A stretch of DNA of 64,000 nt from Streptomyces flaveolus (GTDB lineage: Bacteria; Actinomycetota; Actinomycetes; Streptomycetales; Streptomycetaceae), in assembly GCF_014648815.1 (NCBI RefSeq), contig NZ_BMRV01000003.1:372001-436000 (forward strand), read 5' to 3'. The notes beneath the pieces were generated by a model. The model worked only from the letters and a program-made list of their open reading frames with translations, was not told where the DNA came from and ran no database searches. This document shows positions 34,425 to 43,430 of the stretch, piece after piece. Position 1 is the stretch's first letter. Each line of letters opens with the position of its first letter. The translations under genes were made by a program, and so were the position numbers.

Positions 34425-35460
34425 CGGGCAGCCCTTCGAGGTAGAAGGCCTTGCGCACGGCCTCCGCGGACGGCGTGGCGTCGATCTGCTTCTGACCGGC
34501 CAGGAACGCCGCGGTGTCGGTGACGTAGGACAGCAGCTTGCCCGGGCTGCCGTCGGTGCCCAGCCAGTCGGCGGAGGTCACCTGTTCCGGGGAGAGGAAC
34601 ACGCCCTGGGCGAGCTGCGCCTCGGCGTCCGCCGTGCTGATGCCGAGTTCGGCCGAGACGGCCTTCACGGATCCGTCGGGGTCGGACTTGAGCAGCCGCA
34701 GCGCCTCGGCCTCGGCCTTCCGCCAGGCGTCGATCGCCTTCGGGTCCCTGGTGATCAGGTCATCCGACACCACGGCCAGGTCCAGGGTCGGCTTGCCCGC
34801 GGTGCCGATCACCTTGCTGCTGGTGAGCTGGGTACCGGTCTTGCGCAGTTCGTCCAGGGTCGGCAGCCAGACGTAGGCGGCGTCGATGTCGCCGCGCTGC
34901 CATGCGGCGAGGATCGCCTGCGGCTGCAGGTCGATGAGCTTGACGTCCGAGGTCTTCAGGCCGGCCGTCTCCAGCGCCGCGAGCAGGCTGTAGTGCGAGG
35001 TCGAGGCGAAGGGCGTGGCGACGGTTCTGCCCTTGAGGCCGGCGACGTCCGAGACGCCGGTTTCCTTGCGGGCGACGAGTGCCTCGTTCTCACCGGCCAC
35101 GTCGAGGATCCACGCGACCTTGTACGGGATCGGCGAGGCTCCGGACACTCCCCGGGCGAAGGGGCTCGACCCGAGGGCGGCTATGTCGAGGGACTTGCCG
35201 AGGAAGGCCTGGTTGACACTGGCCCCGGAGTCGAACTTGATCCAGGTGATCTTGTAGCCGGGCAGCGCCTTCTCGAGCAGCTTTCTGTTCTTGACGATCA
35301 GGTCGCCGCTGGGGAAGGCGAAGTAGCCGATGCGCAGTCTCTTGGCACCGCCGGCCGAGTCATCGTCGTCCGACGAGCAGCCGGTGACGGCCGCGGAGGC
35401 GACGGCAAGGGCGCCGGCGAGCAGCAGCCGACGGGAGGGGCCTTGGGGGACACGGGGCAT
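34411..35460 (-). CDS. sulfonate/taurine-type substrate-binding lipoprotein
   Basis: A 349-residue NMT1/TauA-like binding protein. The N-terminus has [19 protein letters not shown] with the lipobox Cys near residue 28. The mature domain begins [15 protein letters not shown] and contains the [19 protein letters not shown] hinge block typical of sulfonate and nitrate binders. It lies between permease and ATPase in the operon. Ligand is inferred from the associated TauD-like dioxygenase; aliphatic sulfonates are as likely as taurine. Confidence 0.9.
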   Translation of the reverse strand: MPRVPQGPSRRLLLAGALAVASAAVTGCSSDDDDSAGGAKRLRIGYFAFPSGDLIVKNRKLLEKALPGYKITWIKFDSGASVNQAFLGKSLDIAALGSSPFARGVSGASPIPYKVAWILDVAGENEALVARKETGVSDVAGLKGRTVATPFASTSHYSLLAALETAGLKTSDVKLIDLQPQAILAAWQRGDIDAAYVWLPTLDELRKTGTQLTSSKVIGTAGKPTLDLAVVSDDLITRDPKAIDAWRKAEAEALRLLKSDPDGSVKAVSAELGISTADAEAQLAQGVFLSPEQVTSADWLGTDGSPGKLLSYVTDTAAFLAGQKQIDATPSAEAVRKAFYLEGLPDVLK

Positions 35461-35516
35461 GACGGGGGCCGTTTCTGTGCAAGGGGCGAAGAAGGGGAGG
35501 TGAGGGGGCGGTCCGG

Positions 35517-36371
35517 TCACACGCGGCCGCGCCAGGGAACGACGGCGCGTTCCAGCCGCAGCAGCAGACCGTCGATGACCAGGCCGGAGACGCCGATGGC
35601 GATGATGCCGACGAGCACGACCGGGGTGTTGTTGTAGTTGGCGGCGTCCTTGACCATGCCGCCGATGCCGGGCAGCCCGTTGACCAACTCGGCGGCGACG
35701 AGCGAGGAGTAGGCCACGCCGACGGCCAGCCGGATGCCGGTGAGCGTCTCCGGAAGGGCGGAGGGGACGAGGACGTCCTTGACCACGTCCCATCGGGAGG
35801 CCCCGAGGGCGCGGGCCGCCTCGACCAGGGCCCTCGGCACGGCGGCCACGGCCGTGGTGGTGGACACCGCCACCGGCGGGAAGGCGGCCACGGCCAACAG
35901 GGTGACCTTCGGCTCCTCGTTGATACCCAGCCAGATGATGAGGAGCGAGAAGTACGCCAGCGGCGGCAGGGTGCGCAGGAAGGTGATCCAGGGCTCGAAG
36001 AGCGAGCGCACCCAGCCGACGGTGCCCATGAGCAGCCCGAACACCACTCCGGTGGCGATGCCCAGACCGGCCCCGAACGCGATGCGTCGCAGGCTGATGC
36101 CCAGGTGCTCGACGAGATAGGTGCCGTTGTAGCCCCGTACGCCGTCGTGCGTGGTGGACACCTCGAGGAAGGCGTCCCACACATCGGCAGGGGGTGGGAC
36201 CAGCGTCCGGCTCCACGTACCGCTCGCAGCCAGCACCTGCCACAGGACGAGGAACAGCAGGAACGAACCGAACGGCAAGGCGACACGAGGCACCCGGGCC
36301 CGGGCGCGGGGACGACGCGGTACCGGCACCTTGCCGGTACCGGCTTCTTGCAGGGGCAGGGCAGGGGGCAT
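35517..36371 (-). CDS. sulfonate/taurine-type ABC transporter permease
   Basis: A 284-residue BPD-type permease with a cytoplasmic N-terminal tail of about 30 residues, six membrane segments and an EAA loop (EAARALGAS-...-LVPSALP near 182-205). It is the first structural gene of the operon, 176 bp downstream of a Cys-containing leader peptide. A 10-bp inverted repeat (36319-36328 with 36332-36341) lies inside its first codons and might form a hairpin over the start region. Confidence 0.92.
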   Translation of the reverse strand: MPPALPLQEAGTGKVPVPRRPRARARVPRVALPFGSFLLFLVLWQVLAASGTWSRTLVPPPADVWDAFLEVSTTHDGVRGYNGTYLVEHLGISLRRIAFGAGLGIATGVVFGLLMGTVGWVRSLFEPWITFLRTLPPLAYFSLLIIWLGINEEPKVTLLAVAAFPPVAVSTTTAVAAVPRALVEAARALGASRWDVVKDVLVPSALPETLTGIRLAVGVAYSSLVAAELVNGLPGIGGMVKDAANYNNTPVVLVGIIAIGVSGLVIDGLLLRLERAVVPWRGRV

Positions 36372-36433
36372 GGGGCGGCCTCCAACGGACGTCGGAACAA
36401 GCTGCCGATGCAGGAGCCGACGTAGGTGAACAG

Positions 36434-36489
36434 CCCTGAACGAGATCAGGTCAGGGTGGAGAGAACAGCCCCGTCACGAAACGCGGGGC
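36434..36489 (-). promoter_or_regulatory. candidate attenuator stems between leader peptide and operon
   Basis: Between the leader peptide and the permease start are two short stems, 36468-36473 with 36484-36489 (GCCCCG/CGGGGC) and 36434-36439 with 36451-36456 (CCCTGA/TCAGGG). They could be alternative folds whose choice depends on ribosome position in the leader, but each has only 6-bp arms and pairing to the leader itself needs a folding calculation. Confidence 0.35.
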
Positions 36490-36547
36490 GGTACGTCACC
36501 GGCGTGGGCGAGACCGACGGCCGGCGGAAAGCGTCAGGGACGCGGGT

Positions 36548-36619
36548 TCAGCGACAACACGAAGCCGGGCGTCGGCACAGGTCGATGACCAGGCGTCGCA
36601 CCAAGGGCTCGTGATTCAT
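36548..36619 (-). CDS. cysteine-containing leader peptide of the sulfonate operon
   Basis: A 23-residue ORF on the operon strand contains L-V-R-R-x-x-I-D-L-C-R-R and ends S-C-C-R, with three Cys codons. This matches the actinobacterial leader-peptide type (LVRR-x-H-IDL-x-R-x-S-x-x-C) found upstream of sulfur-assimilation genes. A ribosome stalled for Cys-tRNA would alter folding or translation downstream and so induce sulfonate uptake when cysteine is scarce. The consensus Shine-Dalgarno sequence is absent, so it may be close to the transcription start. Confidence 0.82.
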   Translation of the reverse strand: MNHEPLVRRLVIDLCRRPASCCR

Positions 36620-36934
36620 GGGGCTATTTCTACAGCAGCCGCGGCGCGGCACCAACAGCCGTTCCGTATGGTGGGACAAGGAGGCGCGGGAGCGGCCCCC
36701 GGGGCTCCTCGCACCTGCTTTTCGCCCGGGTGTTGCAGTCTTTGCGCTGTCTTGAAGCCGACCTTGCGGACTTGTCCAAGTCCTGCAACGGCCGGCCTTG
36801 CCGCGTTCAGCGCGCCGAACGGACGATGGACGAGCGACGATCGGCATGTCGCCGACACGGGCGGAAGCTCTCGTGCGCAAGGTGCTCATCGCCGACCCTG
36901 GCGAAGTCGCTGTCCGAAGGAACAAGGCCTGATC
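36620..36934. other. divergent intergenic region
   Basis: 315 bp between the leader peptide (minus) and the hydrolase-MFS-PPTase operon (plus). It must hold both promoters. The AT-richer segment next to the leader (36620-36640, GGGGCTATTTCTACAG) could contain its -10 region. No gene is supported. Confidence 0.4.
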
Positions 36935-37891
36935 ATGGCGCATCCGCACACCACGACGCCCGGGGCGACGGGCACGTCGCCCGAGCCCCCCGCCGCCGCG
37001 GTCTCCCCACCGGCCGGCATGTCGCCGGGAGTACGGCGCATCACCCTCAACGCCGAGTGCGAACCCGTGACGGGACTGCTCGGCGAGCCGTCGGACGGGC
37101 CGTCGCGTGCCCTCGTCGTCGCGCTGCACGGCGGAGGCATGAGTGCCGGCTACTTCGACGGGCAGGCTCACCCGGACGTGTCCCTCCTGGCCTTGGGGGC
37201 CCGGCTCGGTTACACCGTGCTCGCCCTGGACCGGCCGGGATACGGACCGCATGCCCGGCGCAGGCGCGACGGCCTGACCGTGACCGAACAGGTCGGCCCC
37301 GTGGCCGCCGCCGTGGAGGAACTCGCCGACCGGCACGCCGGGCACGCCGGGACCCTGCTGCTGGGTCACTCCTTCGGCGGCAAACTGGCGCTCGCCGTGG
37401 CCGCGTACCGGCCGCCCCGCGCCCTGCTCGGCGTGGAGGTCTCGGGAGTGGGGCATCGTCTCGCCGTGCCGCCCGAACGGGCCGGGCAGCGCTCCGGGAC
37501 CGGGTCGCCGCGGCTGAACTGGGGGCCGCTGCACCTCTATCCACCGGACACGTTCCGCGCCAGTGCCTCCGTCGTGTCCCCCATGCCACGGCGGGAGGCG
37601 GACTCCGTGGCCGACTGGGCGGACGTGTCCGCGGACGTGCTGCCGCGCGTGCGCGTTCCGGTCCGGTTCACCTTCGCCGAGCACGAGGCGTGGTGGCGGC
37701 ACGCCCCCGAGGACGTCGCCGACCTCGTCGACACGCTGACACAAGCGCCGCGGGTCGTCGTCGACCGGCTGCCGCGGGCAGGGCACAACATCAGCCTCGG
37801 CTGGGCGGCGCGCGCCTACCACCTGCGGGTCCTTGCCTTCCTGGAGGAGTGCCGGGAAGCCTCCCGTGCCGTCCGGGACGGGCCCCCGTGA
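36935..37891 (+). CDS. alpha/beta-fold hydrolase
   Basis: A 318-residue serine hydrolase of the alpha/beta fold. The nucleophile elbow is G-H-S146-F-G-G, an oxyanion block H-GGG lies at 65-68, and H284 (AGHNIS) is the catalytic His. The ATG at 36935 is chosen because the frame upstream looks non-coding; the first ~30 residues are a Pro/Thr/Ala-rich tail. Its stop overlaps the MFS start (GTGA). In an operon with an exporter and a PPTase it may be an esterase or thioesterase-like editing enzyme of a secondary metabolite or siderophore. Confidence 0.82.
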   Translation: MAHPHTTTPGATGTSPEPPAAAVSPPAGMSPGVRRITLNAECEPVTGLLGEPSDGPSRALVVALHGGGMSAGYFDGQAHPDVSLLALGARLGYTVLALDRPGYGPHARRRRDGLTVTEQVGPVAAAVEELADRHAGHAGTLLLGHSFGGKLALAVAAYRPPRALLGVEVSGVGHRLAVPPERAGQRSGTGSPRLNWGPLHLYPPDTFRASASVVSPMPRREADSVADWADVSADVLPRVRVPVRFTFAEHEAWWRHAPEDVADLVDTLTQAPRVVVDRLPRAGHNISLGWAARAYHLRVLAFLEECREASRAVRDGPP

Positions 37892-39141
37892 GCGACCCCT
37901 TCCGTGCGCTGCGCGTGCGCAACTTCCGGCTCTTCGCCCTCGGCCAGGTCGTGTCGGTGGCCGGCACCTGGATGATGGTCGTCGCTCAGGACTGGCTCGT
38001 CCTCGCCCTGACCGACGACTCCGCGAGCGCGCTGGCCACGGTGACCGCCCTGCAGTTCACGCCGCTTCTGCTCTTCACGCTGTACGGCGGACGGCTCGCG
38101 GACCGCCACGACAAGCGCGCGCTGCTGACCCTCACCAACCTCGTCTCCGGGGCCCTCGCCCTGCCGCTGGCGCTGCTGACGCTGTCGGGCGGGGCCCGGC
38201 TGTGGCACGTCTACCTTTTCGCCTGCGGCCTGGGAGTGGTCAATGCGGTCGAGGTGCCGACGCGCATGGCCTTCGTCGGCGAACTCGTCGGACCACAGCT
38301 GCTGCCCAACGCCTCGGCCTTGAGCGCCGCCTACTTCAATGTGGCCCGCATTGCCGGGCCCGCCCTGTCCGGGCTGCTCATCACGGCCGTGGGCATCGGC
38401 TGGGTGATGCTCGTGAATGCCGTCAGCTACGTCGCGACGGTCCTCGGGCTGCGCCTGATGCGTCCCGCCGAGCTGTGGCGCGAACCGGGCGGAGGCGACC
38501 GGGCCCGGATCGTGGACGGTCTGCGGTACGTAGGGGGACGTACCGATCTCCTCGTCCCGTTGGCCCTGCTCGCGGCCGTGGCGCTGTTCGGGCTCAATTT
38601 CCAGCTGACGCTGCCCCTGCTGGCGAAGTCGGTGTACCACGCCGACGCGGCGTCCTTCGGGCTGCTGACCACGGTGTTCGCGGCGGGGTCACTGGTAGCG
38701 GCGCTGGTGGCGACCGGACGCCGCGCACGCCCGTCGGCGCGGCTCGTGGCCGGTGCGGCCGTGGTCTTCGGCGTCCTGGAGACGGGCGTGGGCCGGGCCT
38801 CCTCGTTTCCGGTCGCCGTCGTCGTGCTGTTCCTGACCGGCGGCGCGTCGATCTACTTCGTGCAGGCCGCCAACCACCGCGTCCAGCTGGGCAGCGCGCC
38901 CGAGTTCCGTGGCCGGGTCCTGGCCCTGTACACCCTGATCCTCCAGGGATCGACGCCGTTGGGCGCCCTGCTGCTCGGCCGCGTCATCGAGTACGGGGGA
39001 GTGAGGGTGGGGTTCGTGGCCGGCGGGCTGGTCACCTTTACCGCGGGTGCCCTGGCCCTGGCCGTCGGCCGCCGCGGCGAGCCGCGGGAGGCCGGCGCGC
39101 GGCCGGCCGTCCCGGCCGAGGAGCAGCGGGCGCGGCCGTGA
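37888..39141 (+). CDS. MFS transporter (EntS/MFS_3 type)
   Basis: A 417-residue major-facilitator protein with about 12 membrane segments. The N-terminal F-R-ALRVRNFRLFALGQVVS-GTWM block and the YGGRLADRHDKR loop 2-3 motif are typical of the DHA3/EntS group that exports siderophores and macrolides. The GTG start overlaps the hydrolase stop and its own stop overlaps the PPTase start, so all three are tightly coupled. Confidence 0.9.
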   Translation: MSDPFRALRVRNFRLFALGQVVSVAGTWMMVVAQDWLVLALTDDSASALATVTALQFTPLLLFTLYGGRLADRHDKRALLTLTNLVSGALALPLALLTLSGGARLWHVYLFACGLGVVNAVEVPTRMAFVGELVGPQLLPNASALSAAYFNVARIAGPALSGLLITAVGIGWVMLVNAVSYVATVLGLRLMRPAELWREPGGGDRARIVDGLRYVGGRTDLLVPLALLAAVALFGLNFQLTLPLLAKSVYHADAASFGLLTTVFAAGSLVAALVATGRRARPSARLVAGAAVVFGVLETGVGRASSFPVAVVVLFLTGGASIYFVQAANHRVQLGSAPEFRGRVLALYTLILQGSTPLGALLLGRVIEYGGVRVGFVAGGLVTFTAGALALAVGRRGEPREAGARPAVPAEEQRARP

Positions 39142-39869
39142 CCGACCCGGAAGGGGTGAAGGACGTGGACGACCTGCCGGGGAAGGGCGTCGTGGAGCTC
39201 TGGCTGCTGTCCGAGGCGTCGTCCAGTCCAGTCCGGGAACCCGTTGTCGGGTACGGGATCCTCGACGACGCCGAGCGGAGCCGCGCGCGGAGCTTTCCGA
39301 CCCCCGGCGGCCGGCGGAGGTACGTACAGGCGCACGTGGCGCTGCGCACCGTCCTGGCCCGCTACACCGGACAGGAGCCGGCCGACGTCCGCTTCACCCG
39401 CGAGGGGACCCACGGCCGCCCGGTGCTGCGTGACGCTTCGCTGCCGCGGTTCTCGCTCTCCCACAGCCACGGTCTCGTCGCCGTCGCCGTCGCCGTACGG
39501 GCCGTGGGTGTCGACGTTCAGCGGTGGTGCCCACCGGGCACGGTGGAGGCCTGCCTGCCGCGCCTGCACCCGGCGGAGCGGGAGGAGGTGGGGCGGCTCT
39601 CGGGAGACAGTCGCGTCGCCGCGTTCTGCCGTCTCTGGGCACGCAAGGAGGCGTATCTCAAGGCGCTCGGAACCGGCCTGTCCCGCCCGCCGCGCGCCGA
39701 CTACCTCGGCGACGGCGACCGCGCCGCCCGGCCGACTGGCTGGAGCGTGCGCGACGTGACCGCCCCCGACGGCTACGCGGCGGCGACCGCCCTGCGCGGG
39801 GACGTGCCGCACCGTGTGACGGTGCGGCACGTCGAAGCCGTCACCGGACTGTCAGCGACGCCCGACTGA
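39138..39869 (+). CDS. Sfp-type 4'-phosphopantetheinyl transferase
   Basis: A 243-residue PPTase that would convert apo carrier proteins to the holo form using coenzyme A. Signature residues are G124-V-D126-V-Q128 (usually GIDIE; here Gln replaces the Glu) and W167-x2-K170-E171-A172. Its length and the S-H-S-H-G block (108-112) fit the Sfp/AcpT group. The GTG start overlaps the MFS stop. It lies about 7 kb upstream of the type II PKS genes and is a natural candidate to activate their ACP. Its last 18 bp overlap the convergent ABC ATPase gene. Confidence 0.88.
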   Translation: MTDPEGVKDVDDLPGKGVVELWLLSEASSSPVREPVVGYGILDDAERSRARSFPTPGGRRRYVQAHVALRTVLARYTGQEPADVRFTREGTHGRPVLRDASLPRFSLSHSHGLVAVAVAVRAVGVDVQRWCPPGTVEACLPRLHPAEREEVGRLSGDSRVAAFCRLWARKEAYLKALGTGLSRPPRADYLGDGDRAARPTGWSVRDVTAPDGYAAATALRGDVPHRVTVRHVEAVTGLSATPD

Positions 39870-41546
39870 GAGGCCGTTGCCCGGGACGGCGGCGAGCAGT
39901 TCCCGCGTCCACGGGTGCGTGGGGGAGGTGAGGACGGACTCCACGGGCCCTGTCTCGATCAGCCGGCCGTGCCGCATCACGCCGACCTGGTGGGCGATCT
40001 GCCGCACCACGGCCAGGTCGTGCGAGATGAACAGATAGCTGAGCCCCTCCTCACGCTGCAGTTCGGCGAGGAGGTCGAGGATGCGGGACTGCGCCGACAC
40101 GTCCAGCGCGGAGACCGGCTCGTCGCACACCACGAGGTCGGGCCGCAGAGCCAGGGCGCGCGCGATGGCCACCCGCTGCCGCTGCCCGCCCGACAGCTCC
40201 GAGGGACGGCGACGCAGTACCGACGCCGGCAGCTGCACCCGGTCGAGCAGGGCCGCCACCCGGCGCACGCGTTCGGGACGGTCCGCCACGCGGTAGGCGC
40301 GCAGCGGCTCCGCGACGATGTCGGCGACCGCCATGCGCGGATCGAGCGAGGTGTACGGGCTCTGGTAGACGATCTGCATCCGCCGGCGCAGGGCGCGCAG
40401 CGCCGGGCCGCGCAGCCGTGTGACGTCCGTGCCGTCGAAGCTGATCCGCCCCTCCGTCGCGGTGGTCAGCCGCATCAGCATCCGGGCCGTCGTCGACTTG
40501 CCCGAGCCGGACTCACCGACCAGCGCCAGCGTCCGGGCCCGCCCGATGCGCAGACTCACTCCGTCGACGGCACGCTGCGGCGGGCCGTCGGTGCGTGCCC
40601 GGCGCGTGGCGAACACCTTGACCAGGTTCTCGGCGACCACGAGATCGGGCGTCCGCTCGGCGGGCCGCCGCGTCGGCACGGGGCTGCGTGGGAGAGCGAT
40701 CGTCGCCCGGCGCCTGGCGAAGGCGGGCGCCGACGCCAACAGTTCCTGTGTGTAAGGGTGATGCGGGTTCGCCAGGACGTCCTGCGTGGCGCCGGTCTCC
40801 ACGATGCATCCCTGCGACATGACCGCGATCCGTCGGGCCCGGTCCGCGGCGACCCCGAGATCATGGGTGATGAGCAGGACGGCCGTGCCCGTGCGGCGTG
40901 TCAAGGCGTCGAGGCGGTCCAGGACGGTGCGCTGCACGGTGACGTCGAGTGCGCTGGTCGGCTCGTCCGCCACGATCAGGCGTGGGCGCGCAGCCAGCGC
41001 GATCGCGATGAGGACCCGCTGTCGCATGCCGCCGGACAGTTCGTGCGGGTACTGGCGGGCTCGGTGCGACGGCCGGTCCAGGCCGGCCTCCTCGAGCAGT
41101 TCGACCGCCCGCTCCAGGGCCGTACTCCGGTCCTGGGCCGGTCCGTGCAGGCGCAGCACCTCCGCGACCTGGCGGCCCACCCGCTGCACCGGGTTGAGGG
41201 ACACCATCGGATCCTGCGGGACCAGGCCGATGGCGCCGCCCCGCAGGGCGCGCAGCACGGGCTCGGGCGCGCCCACGAGATCGGTCCCGGCGTAGCGAAC
41301 CGTGCCCCGCTCGATCCGTGCGCCGGGCGGCAGCAGCCCCAGTACTGCCTGCGCCGTCGTGCTCTTGCCGGAGCCGGACTCGCCGACCAGCGCCAGCACC
41401 TCGCCCGGCCCCACGCTGAGGTCGATGCCGCGCACCGCCGGCACCGGGCCTGCCCGGGTGTCGTACGCGATGGTCAGGTCCCGGATGTCCAGCAGGGGAG
41501 CGGGGCAGGCCGGTCCGGCGGCGTCCGTGTCGTCGCGGGTGGTCAT
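39852..41546 (-). CDS. oligopeptide-type ABC transporter, fused double ATPase
   Basis: A 564-residue protein with two complete ABC domains, equivalent to DppD and DppF fused. Each half has Walker A (GESGSGKST twice), a signature (LSGGMRQR then LSGGQRQR) and Walker B (ADEPTSALD then CDEPVSALD). ATG 41546 has AGGAGG upstream and overlaps the permease stop (ATGA). It energises import by the two permeases and binding protein of the same operon. Confidence 0.93.
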   Translation of the reverse strand: MTTRDDTDAAGPACPAPLLDIRDLTIAYDTRAGPVPAVRGIDLSVGPGEVLALVGESGSGKSTTAQAVLGLLPPGARIERGTVRYAGTDLVGAPEPVLRALRGGAIGLVPQDPMVSLNPVQRVGRQVAEVLRLHGPAQDRSTALERAVELLEEAGLDRPSHRARQYPHELSGGMRQRVLIAIALAARPRLIVADEPTSALDVTVQRTVLDRLDALTRRTGTAVLLITHDLGVAADRARRIAVMSQGCIVETGATQDVLANPHHPYTQELLASAPAFARRRATIALPRSPVPTRRPAERTPDLVVAENLVKVFATRRARTDGPPQRAVDGVSLRIGRARTLALVGESGSGKSTTARMLMRLTTATEGRISFDGTDVTRLRGPALRALRRRMQIVYQSPYTSLDPRMAVADIVAEPLRAYRVADRPERVRRVAALLDRVQLPASVLRRRPSELSGGQRQRVAIARALALRPDLVVCDEPVSALDVSAQSRILDLLAELQREEGLSYLFISHDLAVVRQIAHQVGVMRHGRLIETGPVESVLTSPTHPWTRELLAAVPGNGLSVGRR

Positions 41547-42448
41547 GGTGCCTCCTGTGCCTCGCCGTCGAGGGCGCGGGCGATGCGGTTGGCGGCCAGG
41601 ACGGTGGCCGCGATGGTGAGGCCGGGCAGAGTGGTCAGCCACCAGGCCGTGGCGAGATAGTCGCGGCCCCCGGCGACCAGTGCCCCCCACTCCGGCTCTG
41701 GCGGGCGGGCGCCGTAGCCGAGGAACGACAGCGAGGACACCTGGAGCACCACCGCGCCGAAGTCCACGGCGGCGTACACGAGGACGGGCGCCGCCGCGTT
41801 GGGCACCACGTGGCGCAGCAGGACCGTGTACCAGCGCACGCCACCCGCCCGCGCGGCCTCCACGTAGGGTGTTCCGGCGACGCGCAGGACCTCGGCGCGC
41901 ATGACTCGGGCGAACATGCCGACACTGGTGACGCCCACAGCGATCGCGACCTCGACGGTGCCGAAGCCGAGAGCGGTCACCAGCGCCAGGGACAGCAGCA
42001 GTCCCGGCACGGCGAGCAGGACGTCGGTCAGCCGCATCAGGGTGTCGTCCACGAGGCCGCCCAGATATCCGGCGAGCAGCCCCAGGACCGAGCCCGCCAC
42101 CAAGCCCACGGCCACCGCGAGACCGGTGGCGCGAAGGGTCAGGGAGCAGCCGTGCACCACCCGCGCGAACAGGTCCCGCCCCAGCTGGTCGGTGCCGAAC
42201 AGGTGGGCGCCGCTCGGCGGCCGCAACCGCTGCGCGGGAACGCCGGCCAGCGGGTCGGCGGAGGTCAGCAGCCCGGGGAACAGCGCGGCCGCGAACACCA
42301 GGGCGAGCAGCACCGCGGACAGGGCGAGCCCCGGCCGCGCCGGCCAGAAGCGGGCGGTGCGCCGTCCGCGCGTCGCGGGGCGCCGGGCCGGGGGCGGCGA
42401 TTCGGTGGCCCCGCCGGACGTTCCCGGGCCGGTAACGAGACCGGTCAT
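41543..42448 (-). CDS. oligopeptide/nickel-type ABC permease, DppC type
   Basis: A 301-residue permease with a Thr/Pro/Arg-rich cytoplasmic tail of about 40 residues, then six membrane segments. The L-F-GTDQLGRDLFARV block and the EAARAGG-x-x-W-YTVLLRHV-P EAA loop are diagnostic of the DppC/OppC group. Both its start and its stop overlap neighbours by 4 bp. Confidence 0.92.
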   Translation of the reverse strand: MTGLVTGPGTSGGATESPPPARRPATRGRRTARFWPARPGLALSAVLLALVFAAALFPGLLTSADPLAGVPAQRLRPPSGAHLFGTDQLGRDLFARVVHGCSLTLRATGLAVAVGLVAGSVLGLLAGYLGGLVDDTLMRLTDVLLAVPGLLLSLALVTALGFGTVEVAIAVGVTSVGMFARVMRAEVLRVAGTPYVEAARAGGVRWYTVLLRHVVPNAAAPVLVYAAVDFGAVVLQVSSLSFLGYGARPPEPEWGALVAGGRDYLATAWWLTTLPGLTIAATVLAANRIARALDGEAQEAP

Positions 42449-43401
42449 GAGGCCGCCGCCGGCCGGATCCTGGACGCGACGCGCGGGTCCAGCAGCGGAT
42501 GGAGCAGATCCACGACGAGGTTCACCGCCACGTACACGCAGGCCCCCAGTACCACGAGGCCCTGGACGACAGGGATGTCCTGCGCGGTCACGGACGTCGC
42601 CGTCAACCGCCCGACACCGGTACGGGAGAACACGGTCTCCACCACCACCGAACCCGCCAGTACCCCGCCCACCAGCACACCGGTCACGGCCAGCGGCGGG
42701 GCCAGCGCGCCGCGCACGGCGTGCCCGAAGTGCACGCGGGCGCGGCCCGCGCCCTTGGCCCGCGCCGTGTCGACATAGGGCTCGGCCAGCGTGCTGCGCA
42801 GGCTGCGCGCGAAGACCTGCGCGATCAGCCCGGCGGCGGGCAGCGCCAGGGTCACGGAGGGCAGGACCAGCGAACGCACGCCCTCGTTGCCGTACGCCGG
42901 GACGAGGCCCCAGCGGAACGACACCAGCTGGACCAGGAGCAGTCCCACCCAGAACGTCGGCGCCGACACCCCGGCCGCCGGCAGGGACAGGACGAGCTGG
43001 CGCAGCCAGCGGCGCCGTGTGTATGTGCCGAGGAGGGCGATCGCGGCGCCCAGCGGCAGCGCCAGAACCAGGGCGCCCGCCGTGAGCTGCAACGTCGACG
43101 GGAGGGCGTCGGCGATCAGCCGGGTGACCGGCTGCCCCCCGTGCACCGACGTCCCGAAGTCGCCGTGCGCGGCGTGCCACAGGCGCGTGGCGTACTGCTC
43201 GGGCAGCGGCCGGTCCAGACCGTAGCGGGTCCGCAGCTCGGCCACCTGCTGGGGGGTGGCGGAGCCGGCGTCGCCGCCGCCCGCGGCCATGATGGTCACC
43301 GGGTCGCCCGGCAGCAGATACAGCACCGCGAACGAGACCGTGTAGGCGGCCCACAGGACGAACAGGGCCTGGATCAGTCTGCGCAGGAGGTAGGTCTTCA
43401 C
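42445..43401 (-). CDS. oligopeptide/nickel-type ABC permease, DppB type
   Basis: A 318-residue permease beginning at GTG 43401. An in-frame GTG at 43434 that overlaps the binding-protein stop would add 11 residues. The N-terminal YLLRRLIQALFVLWAAYTV helix, the LPGDP motif and the RYGLDRPLPEQY loop are hallmarks of DppB. The EAA-type loop is DTARAKGAG. It forms the translocation pore with the DppC-type subunit. Confidence 0.92.
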   Translation of the reverse strand: MKTYLLRRLIQALFVLWAAYTVSFAVLYLLPGDPVTIMAAGGGDAGSATPQQVAELRTRYGLDRPLPEQYATRLWHAAHGDFGTSVHGGQPVTRLIADALPSTLQLTAGALVLALPLGAAIALLGTYTRRRWLRQLVLSLPAAGVSAPTFWVGLLLVQLVSFRWGLVPAYGNEGVRSLVLPSVTLALPAAGLIAQVFARSLRSTLAEPYVDTARAKGAGRARVHFGHAVRGALAPPLAVTGVLVGGVLAGSVVVETVFSRTGVGRLTATSVTAQDIPVVQGLVVLGACVYVAVNLVVDLLHPLLDPRVASRIRPAAAS

Positions 43402-43430
43402 CGTGGAGCCCCGCCGCTTCTCGCGCGTCC

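Noticed and set aside
36319..36341. A perfect 10-bp inverted repeat within the permease N-terminal codons as an operator
   Set aside because: It encodes conserved-looking Gly/Lys/Val/Pro codons inside the gene; it could form an mRNA hairpin, but there is no independent support for a binding site.
39138..39869. Reading the GVDVQ motif as evidence that the PPTase is inactive
   Set aside because: The key Asp and the W-x2-K-E-A motif are intact, and some PPTases tolerate replacement of the second acidic residue, so inactivity cannot be claimed from this alone.
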